Assembly: GCF_020731415.2 (NCBI RefSeq) | Contig: NZ_CP088273.1 | Coordinates: forward strand, 2,361,001-2,425,000 | Direction of reading: 5' to 3' | DNA length: 64,000 bases | From: Phyllobacterium sp. T1293 | Lineage (GTDB): Bacteria > Pseudomonadota > Alphaproteobacteria > Rhizobiales > Rhizobiaceae | Part shown: positions 9,487 through 19,463 of the stretch, piece by piece | How the letters are laid out: every line of letters begins with the position of its first letter | Position numbering within the stretch: the first letter of the stretch is position 1 | Position numbers and translations under genes: made by a program | The notes under the pieces: generated by a model | The model's input: the letters and a program-made list of their open reading frames with translations, nothing else | What the model was told of the DNA's origin: nothing | The model's database searches: none

Positions 9487-10386
9487 TTAGAAGCGCGGTG
9501 GTGTTTTACCGACACTGCGATGGGCAGCGACCAGCGTATTGGCCATCAGCATGGCAATCGTCATGGGTCCAACACCACCGGGAACCGGGGTCAGCGCACC
9601 AGCCACTGGAGCAACATCCGTAAAATCCACATCGCCAACGAGGCGCGTCTTGCCTTCACCGCGCTCGGGGGCGGGAATGCGGTTGATGCCAACATCGATG
9701 ACTGTTGCGCCCGGCTTTACCCAATCGGCCTTGATCATTTGCGGGCGGCCAACGGCGGCCACAAGAATATCGGCATTGCGGCAAAGGCCCGGAAGGTCTT
9801 TTGTCTTGCTATGCGCAATGGTTACGGTCGCATTGTGCGCCAGCAGCAGGTTGAACATCGGCTTGCCGACAATATTGGAGCGGCCAACGACCACGGCATT
9901 CAGACCGGAAAGATCACGGCCCAGAATACGGTCGATCAGCAGCATTGAGCCCTCAGGCGTGCAGGGAACGAATGCGGTTTCGAGTTCGCCAGTGCCGAGT
10001 TTACCGACATTGATGAAGTGAAAGCCATCGACATCCTTATCGGGCGAGATGGTCTGGATGATGCGGCCGGAATCAATGTGCTTGGGGAGAGGCAGCTGCA
10101 CAAGAATGCCATGAATCGCCTGATCGGCATTCAGCGTTTCCACCAGCTTGACCAGTTCCTCCTCGCTTGTCTGTTCAGGCAAGGTATGCTGGACGGAATG
10201 GAAGCCGCATTCCCTCGCCTTACGCCCCTTATTGGCGACATAGACCTGACTGGCCGGGTCTTCACCCACGATCACCACAGCAATACCGGGCGTAACGCCG
10301 GTGGCCTCAATCAGCTCGGCGGCTGATAGTTTGACCTTGGAAACCACGTCCTCGGCAATCTGCTTGCCATCAATCGTCACTGCCAT
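9487..10386 (-). CDS. folD: methylenetetrahydrofolate dehydrogenase/cyclohydrolase
   Basis: FolD interconverts 5,10-methylene-, methenyl- and 10-formyl-tetrahydrofolate, using NADP. The 299-residue protein has the catalytic region [22 protein letters not shown], the PDKDVDGFH motif, the nucleotide-binding [11 protein letters not shown] and the C-terminal signature [19 protein letters not shown]. It is transcribed just upstream of the GlxA-type regulator and divergently from soxB. That fits a role in oxidising the one-carbon unit released by sarcosine demethylation (inference). The enzyme assignment itself is certain. Confidence 0.97.
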   Translation of the reverse strand: MAVTIDGKQIAEDVVSKVKLSAAELIEATGVTPGIAVVIVGEDPASQVYVANKGRKARECGFHSVQHTLPEQTSEEELVKLVETLNADQAIHGILVQLPLPKHIDSGRIIQTISPDKDVDGFHFINVGKLGTGELETAFVPCTPEGSMLLIDRILGRDLSGLNAVVVGRSNIVGKPMFNLLLAHNATVTIAHSKTKDLPGLCRNADILVAAVGRPQMIKADWVKPGATVIDVGINRIPAPERGEGKTRLVGDVDFTDVAPVAGALTPVPGGVGPMTIAMLMANTLVAAHRSVGKTPPRF

Positions 10387-10597
10387 GTGCTGCTCCTGGG
10401 CATCTCGCTTCGGGAATGGACGTCATTCTGAGGATTCTTTGGCAATACAATACCGCCAGAACGGCGTTCACTGACGCAATAACGAAAGCAGCCGATAAGG
10501 GCAATGCGATGATGTGACCCAAGGAGCACGCTGGGGCTTGCGAATGTGCCAAATCCACGCATGATCACACTACTCCGCCTGTAAACTGGATTCGTCG

Positions 10598-11851
10598 ATG
10601 CGCTATTCCGCTTTCTCCCTTCTGAAGAACGCCCTCAACGGCAACAAGGACTGGAAGCCTGCATGGCGTAAACCCGATCCGAAACCCGCCTATGATGTGG
10701 TTATCATCGGCGGCGGACACGGGCTTGCAACGGCCTATTACCTCGCCAAGGAACACGGTATTCGCAATATTGCAGTTGTGGAAAAAGGCTGGCTCGGCTC
10801 CGGCAATATTGGCCGCAATACAACTGCGGTGCGCTCAAATTATCTTCTGACTGAGAACCAGCATTTCTACGAAGCGTCGATGAAGCTGTGGGAAACAATG
10901 TCCCATGACCTCAACTATAATGTGATGTTCTCGCAGCGCGGCGTGGTCAACCTTGCGCATAATCTGCCGCAGCTTGATGTTTATGTCAGGCGCGGCAACC
11001 AGATGCGGCTCAATGGCATTGATTGCGAGTTGATGAATCCCAAGCAGCTGGAAAAGCTTATTCCCGGCCTCGACATTAGCGGATCGGCCCGGTTTCCGAT
11101 CATTGGTGGCTTGATGCAGCGCAGTGCTGGTACAGCGCGCCATGATGCGGTGGTCTGGGCCTATGCCCGTGCAGCGGACCAGCTTGGCGTCGATATTATC
11201 GAGAATTGCGAAGTCACCGGCTTTATAAAAGACGGCGATAAAGTCACCGGCGTCATGACGACGCGTGGCCCGATCAACGCCAAGAAGACGGCCTGCGCCG
11301 TGGCTGGCCATACCAGCGAATTGATGCGCCGGGCGGGTGTCGACCGGTTGCCGCTTGAATCCCATGTCCTGCAGGCATTCGTCTCGGAAGCATTGAAGCC
11401 GGTGGTCGATACCGTTGCGACCTTCGGTGGTGGACACCTCTATTTCAGCCAATCGGACAAGGGCGGCCTCGTCTTTGGCGGCGATATTGACGGCTATAAT
11501 TCCTATGCGCAGCGTGGCAACCTTCCTGTCGTGGAAGATGTGATGAGTGAGTTTGTCGCTCTCATGCCCGCGCTGGCCCGCGTCAAGCTGCTGCGTTCAT
11601 GGGGCGGGATCATGGATATGTCTATGGATGGCTCGCCCATCATCACGACGGGACCACTGCCGGGCATGTATCTGAACACTGGCTGGTGTTACGGCGGCTT
11701 CAAGGCGACACCCATTTCGGGCAAGTGCTTTGCATGGACCATCGCCAAGGACGAGCCGCATCCACTATCGGCGCCGTTTACACTCGACCGGTTCTATCGG
11801 GGCTATGTCATCGACGACAAAGGCATGGGACCGACGCCCCGCCTGCACTAG
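10598..11851 (+). CDS. soxB: sarcosine oxidase beta subunit-like flavoprotein
   Basis: The 417-residue protein matches the beta subunit of heterotetrameric sarcosine oxidase. The Rossmann motif VVIIGGGHGLATAYYLA lies at residues 34-50, followed by NIGRNTTAVRSNYLL. The segment TARHDAVVWAYARAA contains His182, which I suggest corresponds to the covalent FMN-attachment histidine of the family. Sarcosine oxidase demethylates N-methylglycine and passes the methyl to tetrahydrofolate. The delta, alpha and gamma genes that normally follow (soxDAG) are absent: the next gene is convergent and begins 2 bases later. It may be a second copy or have another partner. Confidence 0.88.
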   Translation: MRYSAFSLLKNALNGNKDWKPAWRKPDPKPAYDVVIIGGGHGLATAYYLAKEHGIRNIAVVEKGWLGSGNIGRNTTAVRSNYLLTENQHFYEASMKLWETMSHDLNYNVMFSQRGVVNLAHNLPQLDVYVRRGNQMRLNGIDCELMNPKQLEKLIPGLDISGSARFPIIGGLMQRSAGTARHDAVVWAYARAADQLGVDIIENCEVTGFIKDGDKVTGVMTTRGPINAKKTACAVAGHTSELMRRAGVDRLPLESHVLQAFVSEALKPVVDTVATFGGGHLYFSQSDKGGLVFGGDIDGYNSYAQRGNLPVVEDVMSEFVALMPALARVKLLRSWGGIMDMSMDGSPIITTGPLPGMYLNTGWCYGGFKATPISGKCFAWTIAKDEPHPLSAPFTLDRFYRGYVIDDKGMGPTPRLH

Positions 11852-11853
11852 CA

Positions 11854-14037
11854 TCATTCGCCGCCGGAGCGTTGCCGCAGGACATCGCGAATTTCGGCGA
11901 TGTCCGCGAGCATATCCTCAATGTTGGAATTGGCATGCTGGCGTTTGGCGACTTGAAGATCGGCATATTCATAGAGGAACTGTGCAACCGCTACCTGATC
12001 TTCATCGGGCGTTGTTTCGTCCCCATCTGATATCTCATCGAAATCCGGAGCGTAACTACGTGTTTGCGCCTGTTTGATTGCCGCGCCCAGCCGCGACTCC
12101 GATGCAGGTGCTGGCGTATCGGCTTCACTGCGCAATGATCGCTTTGCACCTGAAGGCGAATCCGGATCAAAAGGCGCGTCGTTCTCGGCGCGGGCTGTCT
12201 TCAATTCGCCATTGCTGCGGAAACTATCGATCATGCCGCGCAGCATCGCTATGCCAAGCCCGGCAAGAAGCCCCGCCAGTATACCGCCAATGACGATAAT
12301 CTTGCGTGAACCACCGGTGGATTCGAGAGCCGGACGCGCTGGCGAAATGACGCGAATATTGGTGCTGTTGATCCCTTCAAGCTCGCCGGTTTCCTTGGCG
12401 CGCAGCATGAATGCCTCGTAAACTGCACGTTTAGCGGTAACTTCCCGCTCAAGCTCGCGCAGTTTGATCATATTTTCATTCGTACCGGCCATGCGCGACT
12501 TCAACTGCGCCAGTCTGCTCGCGAGGTCCTGCTCCTGCTGCACCGAACGCTTCAGCTCGACCTGCACAGAGGAGGCAATGCGATCAAGTTCGTTGCGGAT
12601 TTCCTTACGGATACCGTCAACCTGCGTCTGCGCCTGAATCAGCTGCGGATGGCGCGGGCCAAGCTTGGTGGCCAGACCGTCGGCCTGTTGTTTCAGAGCG
12701 CCATATTGCGAGCGAAGCGCAACAATGACCCCGGAGCGGAATTCCTCGGGCAGTGTATTGTTACCAAGAACACCTTCAACCGATGTGCCACGAATGGAAG
12801 CCGCCTGTGCATTAAGCTTTATGGTCTGGTTGCGCGCCGCCGTCAGTTCGTCACTGGTTCTTGAAACCTCGTCATCACTGATCAGACGACCCTGTACGTC
12901 GACAAGATCATTCTCCGCCTTGTATTTCTGAACGGCGTTTTCAGCCGACTCCACACCAAGGCGCATATCGTTGAGCCGGGCCGTGAGCGAATCCGTCGCC
13001 TGTCTGGCCGAGTCGGACTGGATATTGCCCTGCTCTTCCCTGAAAACATCAGAAACCGTGTTGGCGATGAATGCAGATTTTTCCGGATCGCGCGAATTGA
13101 CGGTGATGTTGAAAATGAAGTTTTTCGAACTCCGCGCAACATCCATATGTTCGTTCAGATTGCGCAGAAGCAGTGTCTCGCGGGCTGTGGCATCGGGCGT
13201 ACTATCGGTCGAGAAAAGCTCGCGGAGAGCGGCAAATATTCCCTTATCCTTGAGATCGCCATTAAACTCGGGGTCTTTGGCTAGACCTGCACGATCGATC
13301 ACTTTGGAAAGAACACTGCTCGACTGAATAATCCGCAATTGGCTTTCGGCAATGGCAAGCGACGCATCAATAGGCAATTGGCCCGGCGCAATTTCCTTGT
13401 CCGTCAATTTGAGATCGCGCGGATCAACGAGCAATTCCACATTGGAATAATAGAGTTTTGGCACGGTCATGGCATAACCGGCGCCCAGCAGCGCGCCGAT
13501 AAGCGTCGTCGCAATGATCAGCTTTTTGGAATTGACGATGCGCGTAAGAACAATACGCGGATCAACCAGCGGTTTCCATTCGTCGCTGTCATTTTCAATC
13601 CGGCGAACAGGCTTTGCGACAGAAACGACTGTGGGTGCAGGCTCTGCCGGTGCCTCATTCTGCAAGACAGCTGTTTGCGCAGGCGCAGCGGGAGGAACTG
13701 GCTCAGTTGATGGATTATCGTCAATGCGCCGGTTGAGTTCGGCCTTGATTGCAGCCATATCGGCACGCATGCGGTTAACCGCATCCTGTTCGGCTTCCTC
13801 ATCTTTGAATGTGTGTTCAGGTTCAATCGCTGGTGGCTGCGTAATCTCACTGCTCGCTGCCAGTCGCAGAGCACGCATGCGCTGATAGTGCTCCAGGTCC
13901 TCGACCCGCCTTGGTGACCGGTCCGGCTCAATAAAACCGGCATGCGGGGAGGCCTCACCCGCCGTTTCCGGCTGGCTGGCGAACGAGAGAAGCGAGCGCC
14001 GAGGCCGCTTTCCTGTCTCGTTGTCCCGATCACCCAT
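11854..14037 (-). CDS. GumC/Wzz-type polysaccharide chain-length and export protein
   Basis: About 727 residues. The N-terminal 160 or so are acidic and proline-rich (cytoplasmic). Then comes a Wzz domain: a first membrane helix near IIATTLIGALLGAGYAMT and a large periplasmic region with coiled coils (LKQQADGLATKLGPRHPQL is typical of GumC). A second membrane helix lies near KIIVIGGILAGLLAGLGIAML, with an acidic cytoplasmic tail after it. There is no Walker box, so this polysaccharide co-polymerase lacks the tyrosine-kinase domain found in ExoP. I chose the ATG with an upstream GGAG; a TTG 30 bases further upstream is possible. It faces away from the flippase gene. Confidence 0.86.
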   Translation of the reverse strand: MGDRDNETGKRPRRSLLSFASQPETAGEASPHAGFIEPDRSPRRVEDLEHYQRMRALRLAASSEITQPPAIEPEHTFKDEEAEQDAVNRMRADMAAIKAELNRRIDDNPSTEPVPPAAPAQTAVLQNEAPAEPAPTVVSVAKPVRRIENDSDEWKPLVDPRIVLTRIVNSKKLIIATTLIGALLGAGYAMTVPKLYYSNVELLVDPRDLKLTDKEIAPGQLPIDASLAIAESQLRIIQSSSVLSKVIDRAGLAKDPEFNGDLKDKGIFAALRELFSTDSTPDATARETLLLRNLNEHMDVARSSKNFIFNITVNSRDPEKSAFIANTVSDVFREEQGNIQSDSARQATDSLTARLNDMRLGVESAENAVQKYKAENDLVDVQGRLISDDEVSRTSDELTAARNQTIKLNAQAASIRGTSVEGVLGNNTLPEEFRSGVIVALRSQYGALKQQADGLATKLGPRHPQLIQAQTQVDGIRKEIRNELDRIASSVQVELKRSVQQEQDLASRLAQLKSRMAGTNENMIKLRELEREVTAKRAVYEAFMLRAKETGELEGINSTNIRVISPARPALESTGGSRKIIVIGGILAGLLAGLGIAMLRGMIDSFRSNGELKTARAENDAPFDPDSPSGAKRSLRSEADTPAPASESRLGAAIKQAQTRSYAPDFDEISDGDETTPDEDQVAVAQFLYEYADLQVAKRQHANSNIEDMLADIAEIRDVLRQRSGGE

Positions 14038-14272
14038 CTTTATCCGCACTCCAAAACAACCGTTCAATACAACTCAACCCCGAGCGAACGGCCCACGGTT
14101 AACCCAACCTAAAGTTCTATGGAAAATAAATCGTTAATCATCCATGAAACACTCTGCTATCACCCATTTTAATCAGACCACGATTTCCCGTTCCAACACG
14201 AGCCATTAAGGCTTTTCAGTATAGAACGGCGGGAGTTTATGCGGGACGTTTAACACCCGCAGGGGAAAAGAT

Positions 14273-15526
14273 TTGATAGCGCGTCATGTGAAGGCCAATG
14301 CGGGGCTCATTCGCAATTATTTCTCGGTGATCAGCGGATCAGCGGGACGGCTTGTTATTTCTCTTGCCTACTTCGTCGCGCTTGCCAACACATTGTCGAT
14401 TGCCGAATTTGGCCTCTTTGCCACCGCATCGGCAACCGGTGTGGTCCTGTCGCGGCTGGTGTCGTTTGGGTTCGTATCGCCGCTTTACCGCATTTCGACG
14501 GTCAAACCCCAATTGCTTGGTGCCTATACGGGCGGCTATCTGGCAGCGGTCGTGATTTCCCTGCCGATTTTTGCGTTGGCCGCTTTCCTCACACATCTGG
14601 TGTTTTTCGGGGCGGATCTGGCGTTTGGGGTTTTTGCCGTCATCGTTGCAACCGAGGCCCTGCTCTGGCGTTCGCTTGAGGTTGTCGTGGTCGTCAATAA
14701 TGGCCTCAACCGTTTTGGCCGCGCGGCCTTGCTCGTTATCATTGGCACTGCCTTGCGCGCGATTGCGGCAGTTCTTTTTGCATTCTCCAGTTTGACTACT
14801 CTGGGCGCATGGAGCTGGTGGTATGCGGGTGCCAACGGCGTCGCGCTCATCATCGCTATCGTGTTCTTCTACCCAAGGGTGAAACTGCGGCTCATTCCGC
14901 AGCTTTATTACAGGCGTCTTGCGGATTCGTTTGCCGTCGCGGGTGCTGAAATCCTGTTTTATATCCAGATGGAACTCGACAAGCTTCTGGTGCTCGCCGT
15001 GGGCGGACCGCAGACCGCAGGTGTCTATGCCATCGTTATGCGGCTTGTGGACCTGACGGCCTTGCCCGTCCGTTCATTCAACATGATGCTGGTGCAGAAA
15101 CTGATGCGCACGCCTGATATGTTGAGATCGCTGAAAATTCGCGGCGGTTTAGAGGCTGGCGTTTTCGCCGTTTCAACACTGGGTCTCATCGCGCTTGCTG
15201 TATTTCTGTATATTTTTCCACACGCCCTGGGCTCGAACGTTGCTTCGGTTGTCGCACTTCTGCCGCTCGTTGCTCTGGTTCCCGGACTGCGCAATCTCAT
15301 CGAATATCAGGCTGAGCTGCTTTATGCGCGCGGACAATCTGGCTTGCGCGCCCTTAATCTCGGATTGCTTGCACTTGCCAAAGCGGGATTGCTCTCATGG
15401 CTGCTGCTCACATTCACCGCAGTCAATGACTGGCTGATATGGCTCAATGCCATGTTCGCAGCCATTTACCTGCTCTCCACATGGCTGACCTATCGAGCCA
15501 TCCGGAAGCCGGCGCGGCGCGTGTGA
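14273..15526 (+). CDS. Wzx-type polysaccharide flippase
   Basis: A 417-residue, strongly hydrophobic protein with about 12 predicted membrane segments. It resembles the MOP-superfamily flippases that move lipid-linked oligosaccharide units across the inner membrane. The start is a TTG with AGGGG nine bases upstream; no ATG in frame is nearer than the conserved first helix. Downstream lie glycosyltransferase genes on the other strand and, beyond them, a polymerase/ligase gene, which supports polysaccharide export. Individual substrate residues are not predictable. The family assignment rests on topology and context more than on a sharp motif. Confidence 0.78.
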   Translation: MIARHVKANAGLIRNYFSVISGSAGRLVISLAYFVALANTLSIAEFGLFATASATGVVLSRLVSFGFVSPLYRISTVKPQLLGAYTGGYLAAVVISLPIFALAAFLTHLVFFGADLAFGVFAVIVATEALLWRSLEVVVVVNNGLNRFGRAALLVIIGTALRAIAAVLFAFSSLTTLGAWSWWYAGANGVALIIAIVFFYPRVKLRLIPQLYYRRLADSFAVAGAEILFYIQMELDKLLVLAVGGPQTAGVYAIVMRLVDLTALPVRSFNMMLVQKLMRTPDMLRSLKIRGGLEAGVFAVSTLGLIALAVFLYIFPHALGSNVASVVALLPLVALVPGLRNLIEYQAELLYARGQSGLRALNLGLLALAKAGLLSWLLLTFTAVNDWLIWLNAMFAAIYLLSTWLTYRAIRKPARRV

Positions 15527-15527
15527 T

Positions 15528-16391
15528 TTAACCGTTGACCAATTTGCGGATGCGGGCGGTGTCAAAGCCGATGAAGGATTGTATGCCGATGGCGACCTGT
15601 TCTGGCGTCATGGCTTCCACAAAGGCCTGAAACTCTTCCTCCGTCGGGGCGGGCTCAACCCAGTATATCCGGCAGAATTCGCCGCTATCATGGTAGTGCC
15701 CCTTTGCCATGAGCACTTCATCGGCATAGCGGCCATAAATCATGCATTCGGAAAAACGGCGCTCGCGACCAATCGCGGCAATCCAGTGCCTGCCGGACAG
15801 CTTTTCGATGTGGCCGCACATGGACAACAGGGCATCACGACGCCAGGCAATCAATGTGCTGATATAATCATGACCAACGGGGCTTACGGGTTCGATCCCA
15901 AGCAAGCGACCCGCCTGCTCTGACCAGATGCGCTGATCGCCCGCAACGCGGCGCAGCAACTCACCATCCCGCCGAAACAGCCGCAAAGTATCTCCGTGCC
16001 AGTTGGACGCACAATCGAACGGGCGCAGAAAAGCGACATCTGAATCCACATAAAAAAAGGCGTCTTCATCGGCATGCGAGGCAATGGCAATGCGGCGAAA
16101 CTGTTGTACGTGCCAGCCACGCAATGGCATTGTTCGCGGCGACAGCCAGATGCGCTTGCGGCCAAAACTGAGCGGATCGGGAAATGGTTTGATCCAGCCC
16201 GGCAATAGGTCATTCTCATCAACCACAATCCGGCGCGGACCTTCCAACTGGCGGAACAGTGTCACATCGCGGTGCTCAACCAGAATGTAATGGCGCGTAT
16301 AGCCGGTGACGAACCGGTCAATCGTCTCGCAAAGCAATTTGCAGCGCTCAAAATCCGGCGCATAGCTGGCTGTGACGATTGCGGTTCTCAT
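15528..16391 (-). CDS. DUF6492-like putative glycosyltransferase
   Basis: The 287-residue protein starts MRTAIVTASYAPDFERCKLL. It contains DEDAFFYVDSDVAFLRPFD, a DxD-like motif typical of nucleotide-sugar-binding transferases. I recognise the sequence as close to the rhizobial DUF6492 group, whose function is not established. The start was placed where ATGA overlaps the stop of the upstream wecG-like gene; the open frame further upstream is out-of-frame coding of that gene. It is the third gene of a tightly overlapped trio, so it should be co-translated with the two transferases before it. The sugar and linkage are unknown. Confidence 0.75.
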   Translation of the reverse strand: MRTAIVTASYAPDFERCKLLCETIDRFVTGYTRHYILVEHRDVTLFRQLEGPRRIVVDENDLLPGWIKPFPDPLSFGRKRIWLSPRTMPLRGWHVQQFRRIAIASHADEDAFFYVDSDVAFLRPFDCASNWHGDTLRLFRRDGELLRRVAGDQRIWSEQAGRLLGIEPVSPVGHDYISTLIAWRRDALLSMCGHIEKLSGRHWIAAIGRERRFSECMIYGRYADEVLMAKGHYHDSGEFCRIYWVEPAPTEEEFQAFVEAMTPEQVAIGIQSFIGFDTARIRKLVNG

Positions 16392-17167
16392 CGACTGACC
16401 CTTACGCCTGTCGCGAGCGTGCGAAGCACCCTGAACAGAAAACGCGGATTGCCCAAAACGTAGCGACGCCAAAGCCGTTTCGGTTCCTGTGAAAACCGGT
16501 ACAGCCACTCCAGACGCAGTTTCTGCATCCAGCGTGGTGCCCGCAACACAGCTCCGGCACGAAAATCCAGGAGTGCTCCAACGCCAAATGCGAGGACACA
16601 ATGCTCCGCAGTCAGCTTTTCCCGCATGAAGAGTTCCTGACGCGGCACACCCATCGCAACCAGCAGGATGTGGGGATGATAGTCCGCAAGGCTCTGCAAA
16701 ATGCGCGGTTCATCGGATGGCGCAAAGAAACCGTGGCTGATAACGCGGTATTCATGCTGCGGGGCATTTTCTTTCAGGCTTTCCGCCGCTTTCTCGACCA
16801 CGCCGGGGCGTGTGCCGAGGAGCCCGATCCGCAAAGGCGGGATCAGTGCCCGGAGCAGCGCGGGCGTGAAATCGGTGCCATTCAAGTTGTTGGGAAAGGT
16901 TTTGCCATGAAGCAGCTTCGCGGCAATGTCGACACCGACGCCATCGGGCAGAACGAGGAACTCATCCAATGCATTGCGAAAACGAATATCGTCTTCCACC
17001 AGATTGGAATTGTGCGCATTCAGCCATGTGACAAGTGTAAAGCGCTTCTCATCGATTAAAGTGTGCAGATGCTGGATGGCGTCATCCCATGAAAGCGCCA
17101 GCACGGAAACACCAAGGATAATATGTTGCGGAAGTGCGTGGTGCATCGAGAGAAGAGCCGGGCTCAT
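16388..17167 (-). CDS. WecG/TagA/CpsF-family glycosyltransferase
   Basis: The 259-residue protein has the family motifs LPDGVGVDIAAK, LNGTDFTPALL, IGLLGTRPGVVEKAA and VAMGVPRQELFM. Members transfer N-acetylmannosamine(uronate), glucuronate or similar sugars to lipid-linked acceptors at the cytoplasmic membrane. It overlaps the upstream GT4 gene by 4 bases (ATGA) and the downstream DUF6492-like gene by 4. This overlap places it in one translation-coupled assembly unit. The donor sugar cannot be read from the sequence. Confidence 0.9.
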   Translation of the reverse strand: MSPALLSMHHALPQHIILGVSVLALSWDDAIQHLHTLIDEKRFTLVTWLNAHNSNLVEDDIRFRNALDEFLVLPDGVGVDIAAKLLHGKTFPNNLNGTDFTPALLRALIPPLRIGLLGTRPGVVEKAAESLKENAPQHEYRVISHGFFAPSDEPRILQSLADYHPHILLVAMGVPRQELFMREKLTAEHCVLAFGVGALLDFRAGAVLRAPRWMQKLRLEWLYRFSQEPKRLWRRYVLGNPRFLFRVLRTLATGVRVSR

Positions 17168-18348
17168 GGTCCAACTCTTCCCAAAGAAGCGCCAAGCGCA
17201 TCAAGCCCGAGACGAAGCTGTGAATCAAACCGGGCCAATTGCGCGGCGCGAAACGCTTCACCCGAACAGGTCAGATCCTCACCGGCGCGCACCCGCGCCA
17301 CCATAGCCCCAATCGCTTTGGCGAAGGCTTGCGGATCATCGGCCACAGCACAATTTTCCGGAATACTGGCTATGCCTCGCACCGACAGGGATGTCGCAAC
17401 GCTGGGCAGTCCCATCTCAAACGTCTCGATGGTCTTGAGCTGGACACCCGTTCCGGCACGGCTCACCAGCGGGATCAATGCGCAAGAGCGGACAAACTCG
17501 GCCGCATCCGGCACACGACCGGCAAAATTAACGTTTGGCCACGCCGCTTTCAAATCAGCCGGAATACTGCCTGCAACCGTAATTCCTATGTCCTTGTCGA
17601 GGTACGGCGCGACTTCACGCAGAAACCATTCAAGGCCAATGCGGTTTGGTTGCCACGTCCATGTGCCAATCAGACCAAGATCATGCTCGATTTTGCGATG
17701 GACCATTTTGCCGGTGTCGGCGCCTGTTACCAGCGGAAGTTCTGCAGCCCGGCCAGTGTCAGCAAGGCCCAACGCCTTGATATCCTGTTCAGCCAATGTG
17801 AATACAAACGAAGCCCGGCGGCACAAACGTCCTTCCAGTCCGGCCAGCAACCGCGACTCGCGCCGGAACAGAATCTTTTGCACGAGACTGGTGGCTGCCT
17901 GCGCATTCTCCCAAGCCGAATGATGTTCGACATTGTGGGCAATGAAGATTTGCGGCTTGTCAACGAAACAGTCTTCAAATGCACCTGAAAGCGTCACACC
18001 GTTCAGCATATAGGCATCAAAATTGCCCGATGATCCGATGGCGGCGCGCAACTTGTCTTGCGAAATAATTCGCAGCTTGACCGAAGAGACAGTCAGTCCT
18101 GTTACAAGAGCTTTGCCAAGCCATCGCAGCTTCTGGGTAAGGCTTGCGGTGTCGTTCCGCACATCGACTTCACCAAGAACGATGGTGTTGTCCGGGTCTG
18201 ATGGTGAACTGCCCGGCCAGATGAAACCCAATACAGTCACATGGATACCGGCCCGCACCAATCCATCAATGATTGTCGCATTGGCGATCTCATAGCCTGT
18301 GGTTGGTTTTCCATCAGGAACCAGCGATGTTACAAATAGAAGATGCAT
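17164..18348 (-). CDS. glycosyltransferase, GT-B fold (GT4-like)
   Basis: A 394-residue GT-B transferase. The N-terminal MHLLFVTSLVPDGKPTTGYEIAN is the usual acceptor-binding Rossmann start. The C-terminal part contains LIPLVSRAGTGVQLKTIETFEMGLPSVAT, equivalent to the nucleotide-sugar-binding EX7E region of GT4 enzymes. It is the first gene of the leftward trio, and its promoter lies in the 119-base spacer shared with the divergent GT2 gene. The role is addition of one sugar to the repeat unit or cap; specificity is unknown. Confidence 0.85.
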   Translation of the reverse strand: MHLLFVTSLVPDGKPTTGYEIANATIIDGLVRAGIHVTVLGFIWPGSSPSDPDNTIVLGEVDVRNDTASLTQKLRWLGKALVTGLTVSSVKLRIISQDKLRAAIGSSGNFDAYMLNGVTLSGAFEDCFVDKPQIFIAHNVEHHSAWENAQAATSLVQKILFRRESRLLAGLEGRLCRRASFVFTLAEQDIKALGLADTGRAAELPLVTGADTGKMVHRKIEHDLGLIGTWTWQPNRIGLEWFLREVAPYLDKDIGITVAGSIPADLKAAWPNVNFAGRVPDAAEFVRSCALIPLVSRAGTGVQLKTIETFEMGLPSVATSLSVRGIASIPENCAVADDPQAFAKAIGAMVARVRAGEDLTCSGEAFRAAQLARFDSQLRLGLDALGASLGRVGP

Positions 18349-18467
18349 GACTGGCCCAAGCTGAGGTCTGGCTTCTCACTAATGGAATTGTATGAACAAT
18401 GTAATGAAATCTTGAACAAATGACACGTATAGGTTGATTATATCAGGCAACGGACACAAATCCATTT

Positions 18468-19463
18468 ATGGCAATTGACCTTCCAGACAACATAACGGTT
18501 TTTGCCCGCTCCCCCCAGCTTGCACCTGAGTCAATTGACGTTGTCGTCACCCTGCCGACGTTCAAACGCCCTGAGCATTTGTTGAAGACGCTGCACTCGC
18601 TGAAAGAGCAGAACACCGCGCGTCGTTTTGCAATTATCGTCATGGAAAACGAGGCAGAAGAGCAAGATGGAGCGAAGGTTGCCGGGCCATTGTTCGAAAG
18701 TGGCGATTATAAAGGGCTTGTGATCATCGCGCATGATCGCGGCAATTGTAACGCTTACAATGCCGGTTGGCTGACGGCGCTCAAAACCTTCCCGAATTTC
18801 AATTCGCTGGTTGTCATCGATGATGATGAGATAGCCAGTCCGGACTGGTTGGAGAATTTACTGCGAACACAGGAAACTTATGGTGTCGATTTTGTCGGCG
18901 GCCCGCAGGTTCCTGTCTTTGCCAAGCCGGAGCATCAGGTCTGGGCCAAGCATCCGGTGTTCAGCCCGCATTATTCGCAGACTGGTCGTGTCCCGATTAT
19001 CTATTCCTCGGGCAATCTTCTTGTCAGCCGCAAGGTGCTGGAAGCTATGCCGTTTCCATTTCTGGATCTCACCTTCAATTTCATGGGTGGCGGCGATTCT
19101 GACTTTATCAGCCGGAGCGTTGTTAAAGGTTTCACCGCCGCCTGGTGCGCCGAAGCGCCTGTATTCGAAACCATTCCTGAACGGCGCGTACAAGCGGACT
19201 GGATCAGGGCCCGGGCGCTGCGCAACGGCGTGATTTCGACGCTGATCGAGAAACGCAAGCGGGCACAGGAACCCTTTGGTGGATTGAAGACAGTGCTGAA
19301 AAGCATTGCCCTGCTGGCCCTGTCGCCCTTCCGCGCGATCGTCAAAATTACCCAGACCGGCTCGTTGTCCATCGGGCTCTATCAGGTCTATATTGGCCTT
19401 GGCCGCATTCTCGCGGAATTTGGATATTCCAATGAGCAGTATCGGCAACCTGAAAAGAACTGA
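18468..19463 (+). CDS. family 2 glycosyltransferase
   Basis: A 331-residue GT-A enzyme. It begins with DVVVTLPTFKRPEHLLKTLHSL, has the metal/nucleotide site LVVIDDDEIASPDWLE, and the region FMGGGDSDFISR acts as the acceptor-side acidic motif of GT2 proteins. The C-terminal hydrophobic segment near IALLALSPFRAIVKI may associate with the membrane. It overlaps the following polymerase/ligase gene by 32 bases. The order GT2 then Wzy-like fits a polysaccharide operon. The second GT2 in this window (ending near 43100) has the same DDDE type but lies 23 kb away. Confidence 0.88.
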   Translation: MAIDLPDNITVFARSPQLAPESIDVVVTLPTFKRPEHLLKTLHSLKEQNTARRFAIIVMENEAEEQDGAKVAGPLFESGDYKGLVIIAHDRGNCNAYNAGWLTALKTFPNFNSLVVIDDDEIASPDWLENLLRTQETYGVDFVGGPQVPVFAKPEHQVWAKHPVFSPHYSQTGRVPIIYSSGNLLVSRKVLEAMPFPFLDLTFNFMGGGDSDFISRSVVKGFTAAWCAEAPVFETIPERRVQADWIRARALRNGVISTLIEKRKRAQEPFGGLKTVLKSIALLALSPFRAIVKITQTGSLSIGLYQVYIGLGRILAEFGYSNEQYRQPEKN

